A model generated the notes under the pieces. The model was not told the origin of the DNA and did no database searches. It saw only the letters and a program-made list of their open reading frames with translations. Positions 10,154-28,383 of a stretch of DNA of 64,000 nucleotides are shown piece by piece. The position numbers were made by a program, and so were the translations under genes. The DNA comes from Musa acuminata AAA Group (lineage: Eukaryota; Streptophyta; Magnoliopsida; Zingiberales; Musaceae). Where the stretch lies: positions 10,394,501 through 10,458,500 of the forward strand of contig NC_088354.1 of the NCBI RefSeq assembly GCF_036884655.1, written 5' to 3'. Every line of letters starts with the position of its first letter. The first letter of the stretch is position 1.

Positions 10154-11933
10154 ATGGGTTGGTCTCCGGAGAACGCTGCCAATGCATACTTAGATACTCT
10201 CAAGCTGGTAATCCTTTTCCTTCTCTTGTTTCTTATACGATGTGCATTTGAATTCAGAGACCAATCCGTTTGCGTATACACAAACAAATGGAAACATCAG
10301 CATTCTGTAGGCGACAAGCAATAATCTCTCTGTTCTCCAAAAAACAGCAAATCTTATTTGAGATAGAATCCATTCTTTGTGTGCCCAATAACAAAGCAAG
10401 AATTTTGGGCTTGTCATATCCTATTTCTTTGTACTATTCAACATGTTATTGGATTTCATGACACAAGATTTGCTTTTACTTCATCTGAATCTTGTTATTG
10501 ATGTTTTTAGAATCAATCTAAAGTAGATGAGAACCAACAGAGCACAGTTTTAATTGTTCTCTTATAATCTCATATGACCTGTTTATGGTCTCGTTAGAAA
10601 TCGAAAAGTTATGATACCATGTTAGAAAAAAAAGTTACCACGTTAGAAATTTCGTAGAAACCAAAACTTTGAGAAGAGAAAAAGGAGATCAGAAAAATCA
10701 AAGAAAGACTCTATTAGTTGAAACCTTACGGAATCGTCGCCTCATTGCCTGCCACCTCTCGATTAACTTCGGGTTAATAAGGTCGTAAAGGGTCTTTTTA
10801 ATAACCATATAGATTAGTAGTTTTGTTGGGGATGGAGGAGCAAAGAAAAAACAGAATACTACGATGCAAGTAAAAAGAATCTTTTCGATTCAAGAAAACT
10901 GATTTAATATTTAAAACAAGAGGATTGACATAGAATATTTATAAAATATTCTCAAGTATATTCTTCCTTCTATCTTGCTTCATGAACTACGGTCCTATTT
11001 ATAGGACCTAGTGGTAACTACTCATATCATCATGTCACCTATGATTGAGGTAATTATTGAAACTATCCTATAACTTTTAGATCAGTTAACTACTTAGATA
11101 ATTACTATGAATCAATTTTCAATAATTTTTACTCTTAATTAAGCAAAATTCTAATTCAACTTAAACTTTTAATTAAATTTAAATGATATCTGTAGCATTT
11201 GCTATGCATCAGAAATAAGCTAAATTCTCAGAGGATTGGTTTGGTTTTGCAGCGTAGTCAGGACCATGGAAGAAGAAACGAAGCTCAGAAATCAGTGGAA
11301 CCTGAGAGCATCGAGTTCATATCCGCCTTGGCAGCTGGTATGGGTGCCAAGTTGATAGTCCAGGTCTCACCGAAAGCATCCCAATCAACGGTGGCCCTCG
11401 CTGCGGCAGCTCGACGAACCGGAGGGAGACTCGTCTGCATACTCCCGGAGGAAGAATCCCTGGCTTCCACCAAGGAGGTCATCGAGGAGTCCGGCCTCAA
11501 CGACATAGTGGAGTTCAAGGTCGGGGATCCGTACGAGCTACTGCCCGAGTACGAGAACATCGACTTCTCCCTGGTGGATTGCAAGTCCGACTCCTACACC
11601 GGCCTGCTCAAGTTGATCGACGTCAACCCGAGGAGTTCGGTGGTGGTGGCCAATCATCTGGAAGGAGGGAAGGAAGGACTTCGTGGTGATGTGCGCGGCT
11701 TGAACAAAGGCGCGGTTAGATCCCTGAAGCGTCCGATAGGAGAGGGGATGGAGGTGACGATGATAGGAAAGATCGACGAGGCCGGGACGATGGCCACCAG
11801 AGGCAGCCCGGAACCGAAGCGGGCGTCCAGGGGAGGAGGGAGAAGGTGGTGGTCTCGCAAGAAGAGCAAATGGGTGAAGAAGATCGATGAGAGCGGAGAG
11901 GAGCACATCTTTAGGCTACCGCAGTCGCTTTAA
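10154..11933 (+). CDS. DUF1442 family protein, 244 aa
   Basis: Exon 1 is 10154-10207 (starts MGWSPENAANAYLDTLKL); exon 2 is 11253-11933, after a 1,045-bp intron with GT and AG ends. Joining is in phase 0. The body has a Rossmann-like N-terminal part (ESIEFISALAAGMGAKLIVQ, GGRLVCILPEEES) and the family phrase DFSLVDCKSDSYTGLLKLIDVNPRSSVVVANHLEGG. The C-terminus is basic (SRGGGRRWWSRKKSKWVKKID), which may favour nucleic-acid or membrane contact. DUF1442 proteins are plant-specific and have a methyltransferase-like fold, but no reaction is established, so none is claimed. The large intron carries an LTR-like relic. The very short first exon is typical of the family. Confidence 0.88.
10615..11185 (-). 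mobile_element. Copia-like LTR relic in the DUF1442 intron (tentative)
   Basis: At 10607-10640 the DNA reads 'gttatgataccatgttagaa', which on the minus strand resembles an LTR end followed by an initiator-Met primer site (TGGTATCA). Further right, 'tcctatttataggacct' (about 10990) resembles an LTR TATA region. No open pol frame is present. It may be a solo or truncated LTR; no paired LTR or target duplication was identified. Confidence 0.4.
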
Positions 11934-12799
11934 GACCACCAATACCGCGCGAACTTACTACTATCCTATCTTACGTGCATCATGCAATACTGTGGAACAA
12001 ACACCTTTGCAAATAGCTGTTGTGGCTTATAAGGTGGAGTGGGTGTGTTTGAGAAGATGATGCTGATGACATGTGTGAGTGGTTGACCTATGTGACTTGT
12101 TTGTCATGCCTACCGTCTCCTTCCCTCCATGGAACAACTTGGATGGGAGGAGAAAGGAACAACATGAATCGGTTCAGTTGCTATGGTGAACAGAGGAAGG
12201 CCAGGATTTTGAGGAACCATGGCTGAGGCACAAAGACTTTGGCATCAAGTTCAGCTGTCAGGCTGGTTGTTCTTCTTATGTGTTTATGATTGAGATGCAT
12301 GTAAATCAAGTGAAATGAGTGTAATATATTAACAATTTGTTCATAGTAACTATATTATCTATCTCTAGTATAGCTTGTCATGGATCTATCACTCTGAATC
12401 ATGGCTTGGATGGATCAATCATTGGCTGTTCCAGCTTTGGTTATTATGTTCTGAGTTGAATCCATCCTTCCATTCTCAAACCCCATCGATGTGCTATATG
12501 TTTGGATGAGGAGAAGCATGTTATCGATTCAGCCTAAACGTTCAGCATATGTTCAACTCTAACAGGAACAATCGAAGCCTAAATGTTCTCCGAGGAAGTC
12601 TTTTACAGGATCGGAAATCAAATACTATCACCACAGATTATAAGCTATCTATAATTGACAGAATGACAATCGAGACAGAAGAAAATTGGTGATTTTATTG
12701 GAAAATATTCTCGTGTCGACTATACAGCTAATCTCTTAATGTGAATGTGTCGAGTATATGTAATATATGGAGTCTTTGCACTCCACAACCATGACGATG
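11934..12799. other. Intergenic between convergent DUF1442 and B3-like genes
   Basis: The left part is the probable 3' UTR of the DUF1442 gene, with a possible poly(A) context near 12290-12360. The right part (12600-12799) is the probable 3' UTR of the minus-strand B3-like gene. I see no other coding sequence. Confidence 0.5.
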
Positions 12800-13786
12800 T
12801 CACTGTGGAAGCCCGTGATGGCTCATCCACACTAGTATGCGTGCCGCCTCCCGTTCATCGGCACCATCGCCATGGCTCAGGCTCACTAGCGCGGCTGCTA
12901 CCTCCATCTCTTCATCGCTGAGCGCATGCGGTAGACCGTCGGAAACGCTGCCTCCTGCGTTTCCAGATTCGTCGGCCAAGGCGCATTCTCGATCGTCCTC
13001 CTCCTCCTCCTCCTCTTCGGGCTTTGCATTGTTTATTATGGCCATCCTGAGCTCGCCGGCTTCGTTGGCTATGCCGTCGCCGCTCCCTCTCCGCCCCACT
13101 CGGTACGCCCAGAGATCAAGAAAGTGGCCCGTTTGAATCCCGTTGTCGTCCACCAGATTCGTGTAGTCGGGTCCCATGATGCGGTAGGTCTTGATGGATG
13201 GGATGAACTTGAGGATGAGGTTGTACTCCCTCCCCGCCCCGTCGAGAATCTTGATCGGGAGGCCGCTCTTCTCCGTCGTCCGCGTCTTCTCCGCGGCGGT
13301 CATCATGCCTTGGAGCATTGGCTTGTTGACTTGATTTACGGGCAGGAGGAGCCGATGCTGCTGCCTCTCGATGTCGCTCTGGGCGATCCTCTTCCGCATA
13401 ACGCAAACAGGGTCATTGACCCGAGCTTCCATCGGCAACGACGTCACATGACGTGGTTGTCGGCGTTGTTCGTCGACGACGGTGGAGGAAGTGCTCGTGC
13501 TCTTGCTCACGCTGGGGCCGCAGCCATCGGCGATCGTGGCCGCCCCAGTCCTCTGGCGCTTAGCGGTTCTTGAACCGCGCTCCTCCTCCTCCTCGGCCGC
13601 TTCATCGTATAGCTTCGAGATGCCTTCCACTTTGCCGTTGACTTTCCAGATGATTCTCTTGATGCCTAGCTTCTTCAATGTCATCTCGTCGCTCGTCTTC
13701 TCTCCGCCTCCTCCGCCATCAACCCTCATCCGCTTGGCCTTCTTCCTGCCCTCGCTCCCGTCTTCCTTGCGCGCCCTCTTCGTCAT
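12800..13786 (-). CDS. B3-like (DUF313-type) DNA-binding-domain protein, 328 aa, intronless
   Basis: A single open frame from ATG 13784-13786. The first 60 residues are basic and nuclear-signal-like (RKKAKRMR) and contain a short conserved module, LGIKRIIWKVNGK. A B3-like domain follows at about residues 125-235: DPVCVMRKRIAQSDI, HRLLLPVNQV, MTAAEKT, GREYNLILKF, YRIMGPDY, GHFLDLWAYRV, LRMAIIN. The C-terminal third is acidic (an E-run near residue 260) and may serve in activation. The pattern matches the divergent plant B3 proteins once called DUF313, whose members are nuclear and poorly characterised. Close relatives lie at 28605-31545. Upstream, a TATATA element and a motif shared with those copies are present. 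B3 assignment is from motif memory; fold prediction would settle it. Confidence 0.7.
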   Translation of the reverse strand: MTKRARKEDGSEGRKKAKRMRVDGGGGGEKTSDEMTLKKLGIKRIIWKVNGKVEGISKLYDEAAEEEEERGSRTAKRQRTGAATIADGCGPSVSKSTSTSSTVVDEQRRQPRHVTSLPMEARVNDPVCVMRKRIAQSDIERQQHRLLLPVNQVNKPMLQGMMTAAEKTRTTEKSGLPIKILDGAGREYNLILKFIPSIKTYRIMGPDYTNLVDDNGIQTGHFLDLWAYRVGRRGSGDGIANEAGELRMAIINNAKPEEEEEEEDDRECALADESGNAGGSVSDGLPHALSDEEMEVAAALVSLSHGDGADEREAARILVWMSHHGLPQ

Positions 13787-13925
13787 CTGGTCGTTGCCCC
13801 ACTCTCCACAGGTTCTTGGAGGCTATCTCTAGACGACGGGAGGAGCAGAGGCTAAGAAGAGACTGGGCTGGAGCGGCGTTAGAAGCAGAACGAGAACAAA
13901 TGAGCCCTGCCGCTCTGAGAGAGAG

Positions 13926-13961
13926 ATATATAGGATGAGGTTGGCTTCCTAGTACGACTCG
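13926..13961 (-). promoter_or_regulatory. Core promoter of the 12.8-13.8-kb B3-like gene
   Basis: On the minus strand 'cgagtcgtactaggaag' is followed 12 bp later by a TATATA box (13926-13932), about 140 bp before the start codon. The same arrangement precedes the paralogues at 28441-28481 and 29934-29982. Confidence 0.6.
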
Positions 13962-14517
13962 TTTTCCAAAAAAGATCCGACTTAGATTATTCCGAACCGA
14001 GTCGGATTAGAAATTTATCTCCAAATGGTTTCCTAATCCGACTTCAATTACAACGGAAGAGTTTGAAATAATTAACCCCAAAAAATAATTAATTAATACT
14101 CATTGAATAAAAGCTACGATGTCCTAATTATTATATGATACACATAATATTTAAATGTTCAAGAATCAATTGCATAAATCACATTTTGCTTATAACCAGA
14201 TCAGATCAAAACTTGACGTTTAACCAGATGATATCGATTGCATAAATCACATTAAGATAGCCTTTCAAATAGTATAATTCATTCTTCGTTCATAATTAAA
14301 GCAGTTTCTTCAACGTAGAGAGGATACTTGAAACTCAACTTTGATATCATAAAAATAAAGCAAACACTTACAGTGGTACAAACTCTCGCATAGGGCTGGA
14401 CGGACGAGCATTGCGGTAGTAATTAGTTAATACACAAGGTCTCTAATTGTCCCATCCCGAGTCTTCCTATATGTAGAAATCTCTAAAAAGGACTGCAGCC
14501 TGCACTTGCAGATGCTC
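13962..14517. other. Intergenic upstream of the B3-like gene and downstream of MCM6
   Basis: AT-rich DNA with no recognisable frame. The section 14280-14517 is probably the MCM6 3' UTR. 'tccgacttagattattccgaa' and 'ccgagtcggattagaaa' (13977-14011) are short mirrored phrases of unknown meaning. Confidence 0.45.
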
Positions 14518-20659
<6,142 letters not shown>

Positions 20660-21729
20660 CCCGGTAGCAATCACGCTCTCCCTGTAGCCCTTTCGATTGA
20701 TCGAAGAGGTCGGTCGGAGGTTAGGAACGGATCTAATGGGGAGACGCGGGAACTTTTGGCGGGAAGGACGGGAGTTGGCGCCAATATATTGTAGAGCCAA
20801 TGGGGGAGATCCCACTGTCGAGTACTGATCACAGTTCACCGTAAACAACCATTCCGGAATCGACAGGTTCGCTTTTGCTTACGCGCCCCTCTTTCGAAAA
20901 AGTTTTTCTACCAGACACCGCTGTACCCGCCCATGTTCCTGTGTCGTGAGTGGAAGACAGAGACTGGGCCCCGCTACTGGAGTATCACGGTGTGGTAAGA
21001 AGAAGCACGATAAGAAACTACACGGACTTTTTCTTCTTGGGCAATACTTTTTACCCATCAATTCGATACCCGGATTCCTTGCCTACTAAATGATTGGATG
21101 AAAGATGTCGGACCCACGGGAGGCCAGGCCATTAATGGCCTCCGTTGTCCCCATGGGTGGGTGGTAAGGGTCAACTCCAATTTGTCGATTTTTTTTTGCA
21201 TTTTGTTAAGAATATCGAAGCTGTTAAATACCACTTTTATTAATAAAATAATAATGACATAATCCCATTAATTTTTAATGACGAATATTTGGATTATTTT
21301 TCCAATCTAAGTAACAAATTGGTGATTTGGTATTTCTTTATTTAAGGTAATTTTAAGATAAAATTAGAAATATACAACAAAAATCACTTAAAGCAACAAC
21401 TAAAGACGATTTTACGGAAGTGTTAAAATTTCTTGTTTATGTTTTACTTGAGACTGATCTAATTTGCTTTGAACACAAGCGTAGATTGATGCTCCGTTCC
21501 ACCAGAACTATGCAGCTGCTTGAAATCGTTTATGTTTTTTTTTTGTTTTTAAAAGTAAAAACATTAAAATCGAGGTGCCAAATCTGCTTTCTTTGTGAAC
21601 TGAAAAGCAAAACCGCTACCATTGCACGGCGGAAACGGCATTTCTGTTTCTGACAATAAAAACACTAGGAATCATAAATCAACGTTGAGTCCGTTCTCGT
21701 TCCGCCTTGAGTCGATCCGATCTCTGGCG
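20660..21729. promoter_or_regulatory. Divergent upstream region of MCM6 (-) and KOB1 (+)
   Basis: About 1.07 kb separates the start codons. The MCM6 side holds E2F-type sites. The centre (21190-21600) is AT-rich. The KOB1 5' UTR probably occupies the last 100 bp. No independent gene is supported. Confidence 0.5.
20745..20784. promoter_or_regulatory. E2F-type sites upstream of MCM6
   Basis: TTTTGGCGGGAA at 20754-20765 fits the E2F consensus, GCGGGAA at 20746-20752 is a half-match, and TTGGCGCCAA at 20775-20784 is a palindromic E2F-like site. They lie about 90-125 bp before the MCM6 start codon. Plant MCM genes are known E2F targets, so G1/S regulation is expected. Confidence 0.75.
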
Positions 21730-24700
21730 ATGCCGAGTCTCACCGCTCCTCTCCGGCCGCCCTCCGGCGCCGGCGCCTCGTCCTCCTCGGGCTCGAGCTT
21801 CACGTCGCGGGTCATCCTCCTCCTCACGGTGCTCCCCCTGGCCCTGGCCTCCTTTGCCTTCGTGCTCCAGTGGCGCGGTGGGCTCAACGACCCCGCTTCC
21901 GCGTGGCCGACCGACACACAGAGGTTCCCCGGCATGGAGAATAGCCCCATCGGCTCCTCCTCGTCCTTTTTCTCGGTTTCTTCCTCCTCGTCTTCGTCGG
22001 ATTGCGCTGAGATCTTGGGTAGGAGTTCCTCCCCTTCCTTCCCTTTCTACCATGGTTGGAAGTTCGATTTCGACTCCGATCCTCGTCCAAAGGTGCGATC
22101 TAGATGCCTCTTTTGCTATGATAAAGTCTATGCTCGTTCTTGTGGGTTTGGATGGGATCTTGATGTGGATGCTAGTTGGAATGTGGATTGGGATCTTGGG
22201 TTTCATATGCCCTTCTCTAAGAATATAGAACAATACTATATACTTGGAATTTTCATTCTCCAACTTCTTAAAATTCCTACTCTGGGTATGTATAGGCGAG
22301 AGCGTTTAGTTTACTTATCCTGCAAAGTCTTGTAAAGCTTGTTGCTTCAATTAGAGCAAATCAAGAAGGGTTTAATTGAAAGAATTTGCTTTGGACAACT
22401 AGATACTTTCCAATATTAGTTTTACCGTTCCAATTTGGAAACTGAAGTCTGCATATGTGCATGTAACGATGGACTTGGGATACTGCAGATATGTATTACC
22501 TCAAGCACTTCAGCTGGCCTCGAGCAGATTCTTCCATGGTTGTTTTACCACAAAGTCATAGGGGTTACGACCTTCTTTCTGTTTGTCGAAGGGGAAGCTG
22601 CAAAACCAGCTGTCTCCACTGTCCTTGAATCGATTCCTGTAAGTTCTAATGTTCCCTTTTATCCAGAATTTGTTGAGGTAACCATGACCTGGGACTCTAT
22701 GTTTTATATGCTCTTTTCTTGATCTTTTTCTACAATTGATTCTCTTTTAGAACAAGGTTGCTTCTGTGTGTTCTGAAACTGCTTCTCTGTGTTCTGACGT
22801 ACATAGGGTTTACTTGCTATGCAGGGGGTGAAGGTCATCTACAGGACTAGCGACCTTGAAGAGAAACAAGCAAAAAGGTCTTTAATTTATTTTGTGGATG
22901 AAGTTATTAGATAGGTAGAATATTTATGAAGAGAACTTCTTAACTATTTCTTGGATGGCACAACATCGGATTGAGAGAAGAGTGTGTTTAAAAAGTTTAT
23001 CATGCCACTTATCGGACAACTTTATGCATTGTGATATTAGTAATTTGGTTTATGTGTTATTTGAAAAAAGAATTGCTAGTGCAAAGGGTTCCTTATAATC
23101 TTTTAGTGGTTTCAGAATTTAGGTTTAAGCTTAAAGTCTATATTCATAATGTGGTTCTGAGCTTTGGCTAATGTGTTGGTTTTTTCTGTACCATAGCCGT
23201 GTTTGGAATGAGACTTGGCTGTCAGGCTTCTTCTACAAACCATGTAATTATGAACTGTTTGTGAAACAGTCCCTTAACATGGAGATGGCTATTGTTATGG
23301 CACGGGTATGGCATTTTTTACTTTGATTACGTAACAATTTTGACTTAACTAAATTGCATATATTTGCTCTCATTTGTTGGATAGTACTTACAATGTTACA
23401 GTGAAAGTTTATTGCCTAATATTGTATTTGAAATACCCTCCATAATCATGACTTTCCTTTCTGTTAATAGCTTTTTAATGATGCTTATTGGAAATTAAGC
23501 AAGTTTTATCATTGTTTTTGCTTGTCAAAAGGATGCTGGTGTTGACTGGATAATACATCTAGATACTGATGAGTTGATATATCCAGCTGGTGCTCGAGAG
23601 TATTCTTTGAGGCAATTGCTGTCAGACATACCTAGCAATGTTGACATGGTCATCTTTCCAAATTATGTAAGTGTTACCGCTGCTATATGATGACAGTGTG
23701 ATGTGCAAGATCTGATGTGCCTATTTTCATTCCAGGAAAGTAGCATTGAACATGATGACATCAAAGATCCTTTTACCGAGGTAAATATCAATATGCTTAT
23801 TGATGATTATATGTGCACTAATAGCTTGTTCTGCTCACATGAATGCAATTAATTAGGATGAAGCCTAAGCTCAAATTTTCTTTTGTTATTTCTTTTGTCT
23901 GACAACCATCATGCATAGTCTTATTTACTTAGAATAAGTAATAGTAACACCTTTTTCGCTGTGTTAAGATTATTGGCTGACGTTGGTTAGTATTTATATT
24001 GTCAAACCTAACCTAACTTATGAACTTAGTCGAAGAGGAATCTGAATGGGGATGCACATTATTTTCTTTATTTTTTTTACAAGCAAAGGATCCAAGCAAT
24101 GAGTCGGAACAACACAAAATTTATAGAAATGGATATAAAAAATTTAGATATAACTCCATGTAATGCTATTTGAAAGGACATCATCGACATGGCACCCTTT
24201 ATATATGGGTTTTCAGTGTGTGGAGGGTAGGTGTTGTAATCACCCAAGCAATCTATCAGACCTAGCAACCTGTATGGACTTGTCCTATGCTATGTGGCTA
24301 TGGAGAAGGCCAATGCTAGTGCATCTTGCTTTATGTTTTAGGGTTTTGAGGTTAATATATTTTTTTGCTGATCGTTGTTCAATTCGTGCAATAAATTTTA
24401 GGTGTAAATTATTTGGAAAAGATGGACTTCCATGCTCAGGTGTAGTTTTTTTGGCTTAGGCTGCAAGGTTCAAGACAAGACAAGAAAATCCTGCACATGC
24501 CATTCGAAACTTATTGAAACTGCTAAGGCAAGGCCAATAGTCTAAACACATGTCATTCAGCTGAATGCCCTGGCCCACAATTTTATTATGTTGCAAACTG
24601 GTTTATATTAGGCCATAACCGTGCTCTGGTGCTCATCTTAGTGGCAAGGTTTTGATTTTTGATTCTGCTCTCAATCTTTTATTTTGAACTTCATCAATTA

Positions 24701-27400
24701 TACTTTTTATATTTATATATTCATGTGTTCTTGATGATGACACATGAGCAAACTTTGTATTTCTACTGCTGATGAGATGTATGATCAACTTGTGTTCATA
24801 CTAAATGCACTTGTATGTGTATTAGTGTGTGCATATGCATCTCTCATTCCATTTATAACCCATTGATCGGACTTTATAACTTGTATTTACATTTAGGTAT
24901 CCATGTTTAAGAAGAATTATGACCATCTTCCAAAGGATACATATTTCGGTCTTTACAAGGAAGCAACACGTGGTAATCCAAACTACTTCCTTACTTATGG
25001 GAATGGAAAATCAGCTGCAAGAATTCAAGATTTTCTTCGTCCTAATGGTGCACATAGATGGCACAACTACATGAAGACCCCAAAGTAAGATGAATCAGCA
25101 TAATTTTTGTTTGATGCTAATATGTTTACGAGAAAGATTTCTTATAAATGTTTTTATTTTAATCTTCATAGTGAGATCAAATTGGATGAGGCTGCAATTC
25201 TACATTACACCTATGCAAAGTTCTCTGACTTAACCTCAAGACGTGATCGGTGTGGCTGTAAGCCAACAAAGGAGGATGTCAAAAGGTGTTTCATTTTGGA
25301 CTTTGACAGAGACGTGAGTGCTCATTTGTCTTTTAGTTGATCTCTTTTATAAGTGGAAACTACACAGCATGAGCATTAAGATGTGACTGATTTACGAGAA
25401 CAACACGAATATTACTAAATATTGTAAAGTGCATAGATATATTTTGCAACATCATAATCATCACCGAAGCCTTTTCCTGTCAATATGCCTCGGCATTAAA
25501 ACTAATTCTTTAAATGGAAAAAGTTTTATGGGGGACTTTTTTTTGTCATTGTGTAGTAATTCTAATAAGTTGAGAAGTGGTTATAGTTGACCGAAAGTTA
25601 ACATTTGAGCTCCTATCTAATTGCACTTTCATATTTTTGTGCCCACAGAATAATGTTAAATGCCCTTCATTTCTCTACACAGTTGCTAACATGGACCTGA
25701 ATATATAATCTGAATTATGATCTTACCTGGCATGCTTAGCAGAAAATTAATTTCATTTTCATGTAGTGATCATGTACAAACATATCTTGTAGGTATCTTG
25801 GTGAACATTTTGTTTTATTATACAAGCATATCTTAGAATTTTAGTACATGATTTAGGTACCAAAAGGGCAGTAGCTATCCAGTTATGTGGGTTTTGCCCT
25901 GAAAACTATCAGAAAGATGATCTTGTGGTTCTGAGCTGGTTCTCACTTTCTGGGAAACAATTGGTCCCTTTTTGCATGATTGTTTCACTTGTCATTTAAG
26001 CATGTGTCTGCAAGTGAAAATTTCTTTGTGCAGTTATTGTAACCAATCAAAGGTACAGTATCTTATTATTGTTTTCTCAGCAAGTGCAGAATAAGCGGAT
26101 CTATTGTTTTCTATCTGATCATATTAGGAAGCACTAATTGTTGATATTAAAAGTGCAATTTTACAACAGCAATATAATGCTAGGAACTTCTCATTTGCTA
26201 TGTGCCTTCACCCTGCGATAATTTATTGAGATCAATTATCACCTGGCAAACCATTTGGTACTTGATAATACAAAATACAATTATAACTGCTTGTCTCATG
26301 GAAGGTTTTTTTTTTCCCTCGATGTCTCATGGAAGTCATTTTAGGATATTGCAGATATTTTCAGAAGCAATTGTAGTGTACTAACACCTTTCCATGTTGG
26401 TATATAGGCTTTTATTATTGCATCTACCGCCACTGAGGAAGAAATGCATCATTGGTAATTTTCCCAACACAATTGGTATTGTTTTCTTGTTTAATTTTGT
26501 TTCTTGAAGTTTTAATAATCAGCTAGTAGATCCTTTTTGATTCAGAAGTTCCTGTAATGGTTACCTCATTGAAACGTGAAAAGAATGATTTATAGAAGTG
26601 TGCTATATTTTCTCCAAATAATGTAACTAATAGTATTTATTTGATTTCACATTCATTTTTTACTGTTTGTGCATTTCTTTGTTATGTCTGAAGAGGATCA
26701 CTATCTCCTGCAGAAAAAGGGTTCTGTGTTGGTATATATTGCAGAATTTCATACAATTAATCATCAATAACTCTCAATAACATCTATCCTGAACTAGCTT
26801 GGTTTTCCCCTCAAAAAAGTGTGCCTGTGTTTGTTAGTTGATTATTGACCTTACACATTACCATCTTATCAATTTTATTCTTTTCAGGTACCGTGATCGT
26901 GTCGTATGGACTGACAAACAGATCAATTTGAAACTTTTGAGGAAGGGCATCTTGACTCGTATATATACACCCATGGTAAGGTGTAGGCTTCAATTACCAA
27001 AAGATCTTGAAGAGAAGGAAGCTTGTTTCATTCATGTATGAGGTGATTGCAACTATTTCTAACCTAGCATTACTGCTTCATTCAGGCTATTATTCATGGT
27101 CTGAAGGAATCCGGTGTCTTCAGTAATGCGGTTGCTTCTGCAAAATCGCTCTCCAAGGAGAAATTTTTGTCTTCCATGGAGAAACTTCAAAATAAAAGTT
27201 CTCTAGTGCCCAATTCCGTGACTGCTGGAACACAGTCTCTGCGAAGTAGCAACAGGAAAATAGGAAGTCACACTGAATCCCAAGCGACTGGAAGAAAGGT
27301 CTTGGAGATTTCCGTCATCCAGGAGAAAGCAGTTCTACCTTCGTCGCCCCCAAGATTGGAAGATCTTCACAGGGAGTTTCATGAATATCTTGCAAATTGA
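21730..27400 (+). CDS. KOB1: KOBITO1/ELD1/ABI8 glycosyltransferase-like protein, 544 aa
   Basis: Eleven exons: 21730-22092, 22489-22638, 22825-22877, 23197-23305, 23532-23666, 23736-23780, 24897-25084, 25172-25313, 26408-26454, 26888-26975, 27086-27400. All are GT-AG and in phase. The protein begins with a Ser-rich cytosolic tail and one membrane segment ([21 protein letters not shown]), followed by [33 protein letters not shown] and [23 protein letters not shown] DxD-like motif is seen in IIHLDTDEL. Further on are [25 protein letters not shown], and [13 protein letters not shown]. This matches Arabidopsis KOBITO1 (ELD1, ABI8), a type-II membrane protein needed for cell elongation, cellulose deposition and ABA/sugar responses, and later linked to glycosyltransferase-like folds. 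Catalysis is not proven. The start ATG was chosen because it gives the short Ser-rich tail before the anchor seen in the family. Confidence 0.94.
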
Positions 27401-28383
27401 AATGCCAGGGCGATATATATGCAGAAGCAAGAACCCACGACGAGCGTTGACGGCCAGAATCCAACAAGCTGCTCTTAACTTCTAAATTTGATGCTGTTTT
27501 TGTCATCGAGGGGGCCAGATTCAGATTGCATTCTATCTAGAAATTTGGCTGCCAATCTTCACAGTAGTTATCATCTTTAAATACTTTCGTACAACCAAAT
27601 TATGTATGTTGTTAACAGTAATGAGAAAGCAGAGACATACACATTCATTTCTGTTGTTTTGCAGTATAGTTTGTCGTGTCAGATTGCAATGTCTTCACCC
27701 TTTCTGCCTTTAAGAAGATTAATAGCTCTGAGTTGGTAATTTAGAACTGAGTACCATTTGAGGGCACGTAGTGGCAAGTGTTAGACTTGTTTGGTGTTGA
27801 CAAAGCTAAACTACTACCTTATGATGACTTAACTATAATATTTTATGTAACCTAATATAATTGCACTAGATTGATTTGGTTGGTTCTAAGTCGGCATGGA
27901 GGACCACTCCAAGGATCGAGGTCGAGTGAGGTTTTTGACGTCATCCCTGGAATGCTTATGAAAATCTTTTAAGTAAAATAATAATATTAATTGACCTCGA
28001 TTATTATGATCTGATAAAATTTAATAATCGATCTAATGAAAAAAAAATAAGATATAAAAAAAATATTATAAAAAATATTATAAAAAAATATTTCTTAACG
28101 ATCAATTGCTTAGAATATTGTGAATTCTATCTAGAATTCTGAAACTATAAAAGTGGATAATTTTCTAAAATCCAGCTTAATTAGTAGTGAATAATCAAGG
28201 AAAAAAAGATAATTGACATTGAAGTAATAAACAATCGTATTATTAACTTAATTAATATATCAAGTAATAGCCCATAAGATATCTATTAATTTAAATGCAG
28301 TTAATTTAGGTGGCGTATTCGAGGTCGGAATCATCTGAGATGATGATTACGGCGTCGGATTGGAGATCGAAATCATCTCTCCG
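27401..28383. other. Intergenic between KOB1 and the B3-like cluster
   Basis: 27401-27700 is likely KOB1 3' UTR. The rest is AT-rich (A/T runs near 28040-28090) without a supported frame. Confidence 0.5.

Noticed and set aside
20660..20848. In-frame N-terminal extension of MCM6 upstream of 20659
   Set aside because: It would run through the E2F-type sites, and MCM6 of other plants starts at the [12 protein letters not shown] position.
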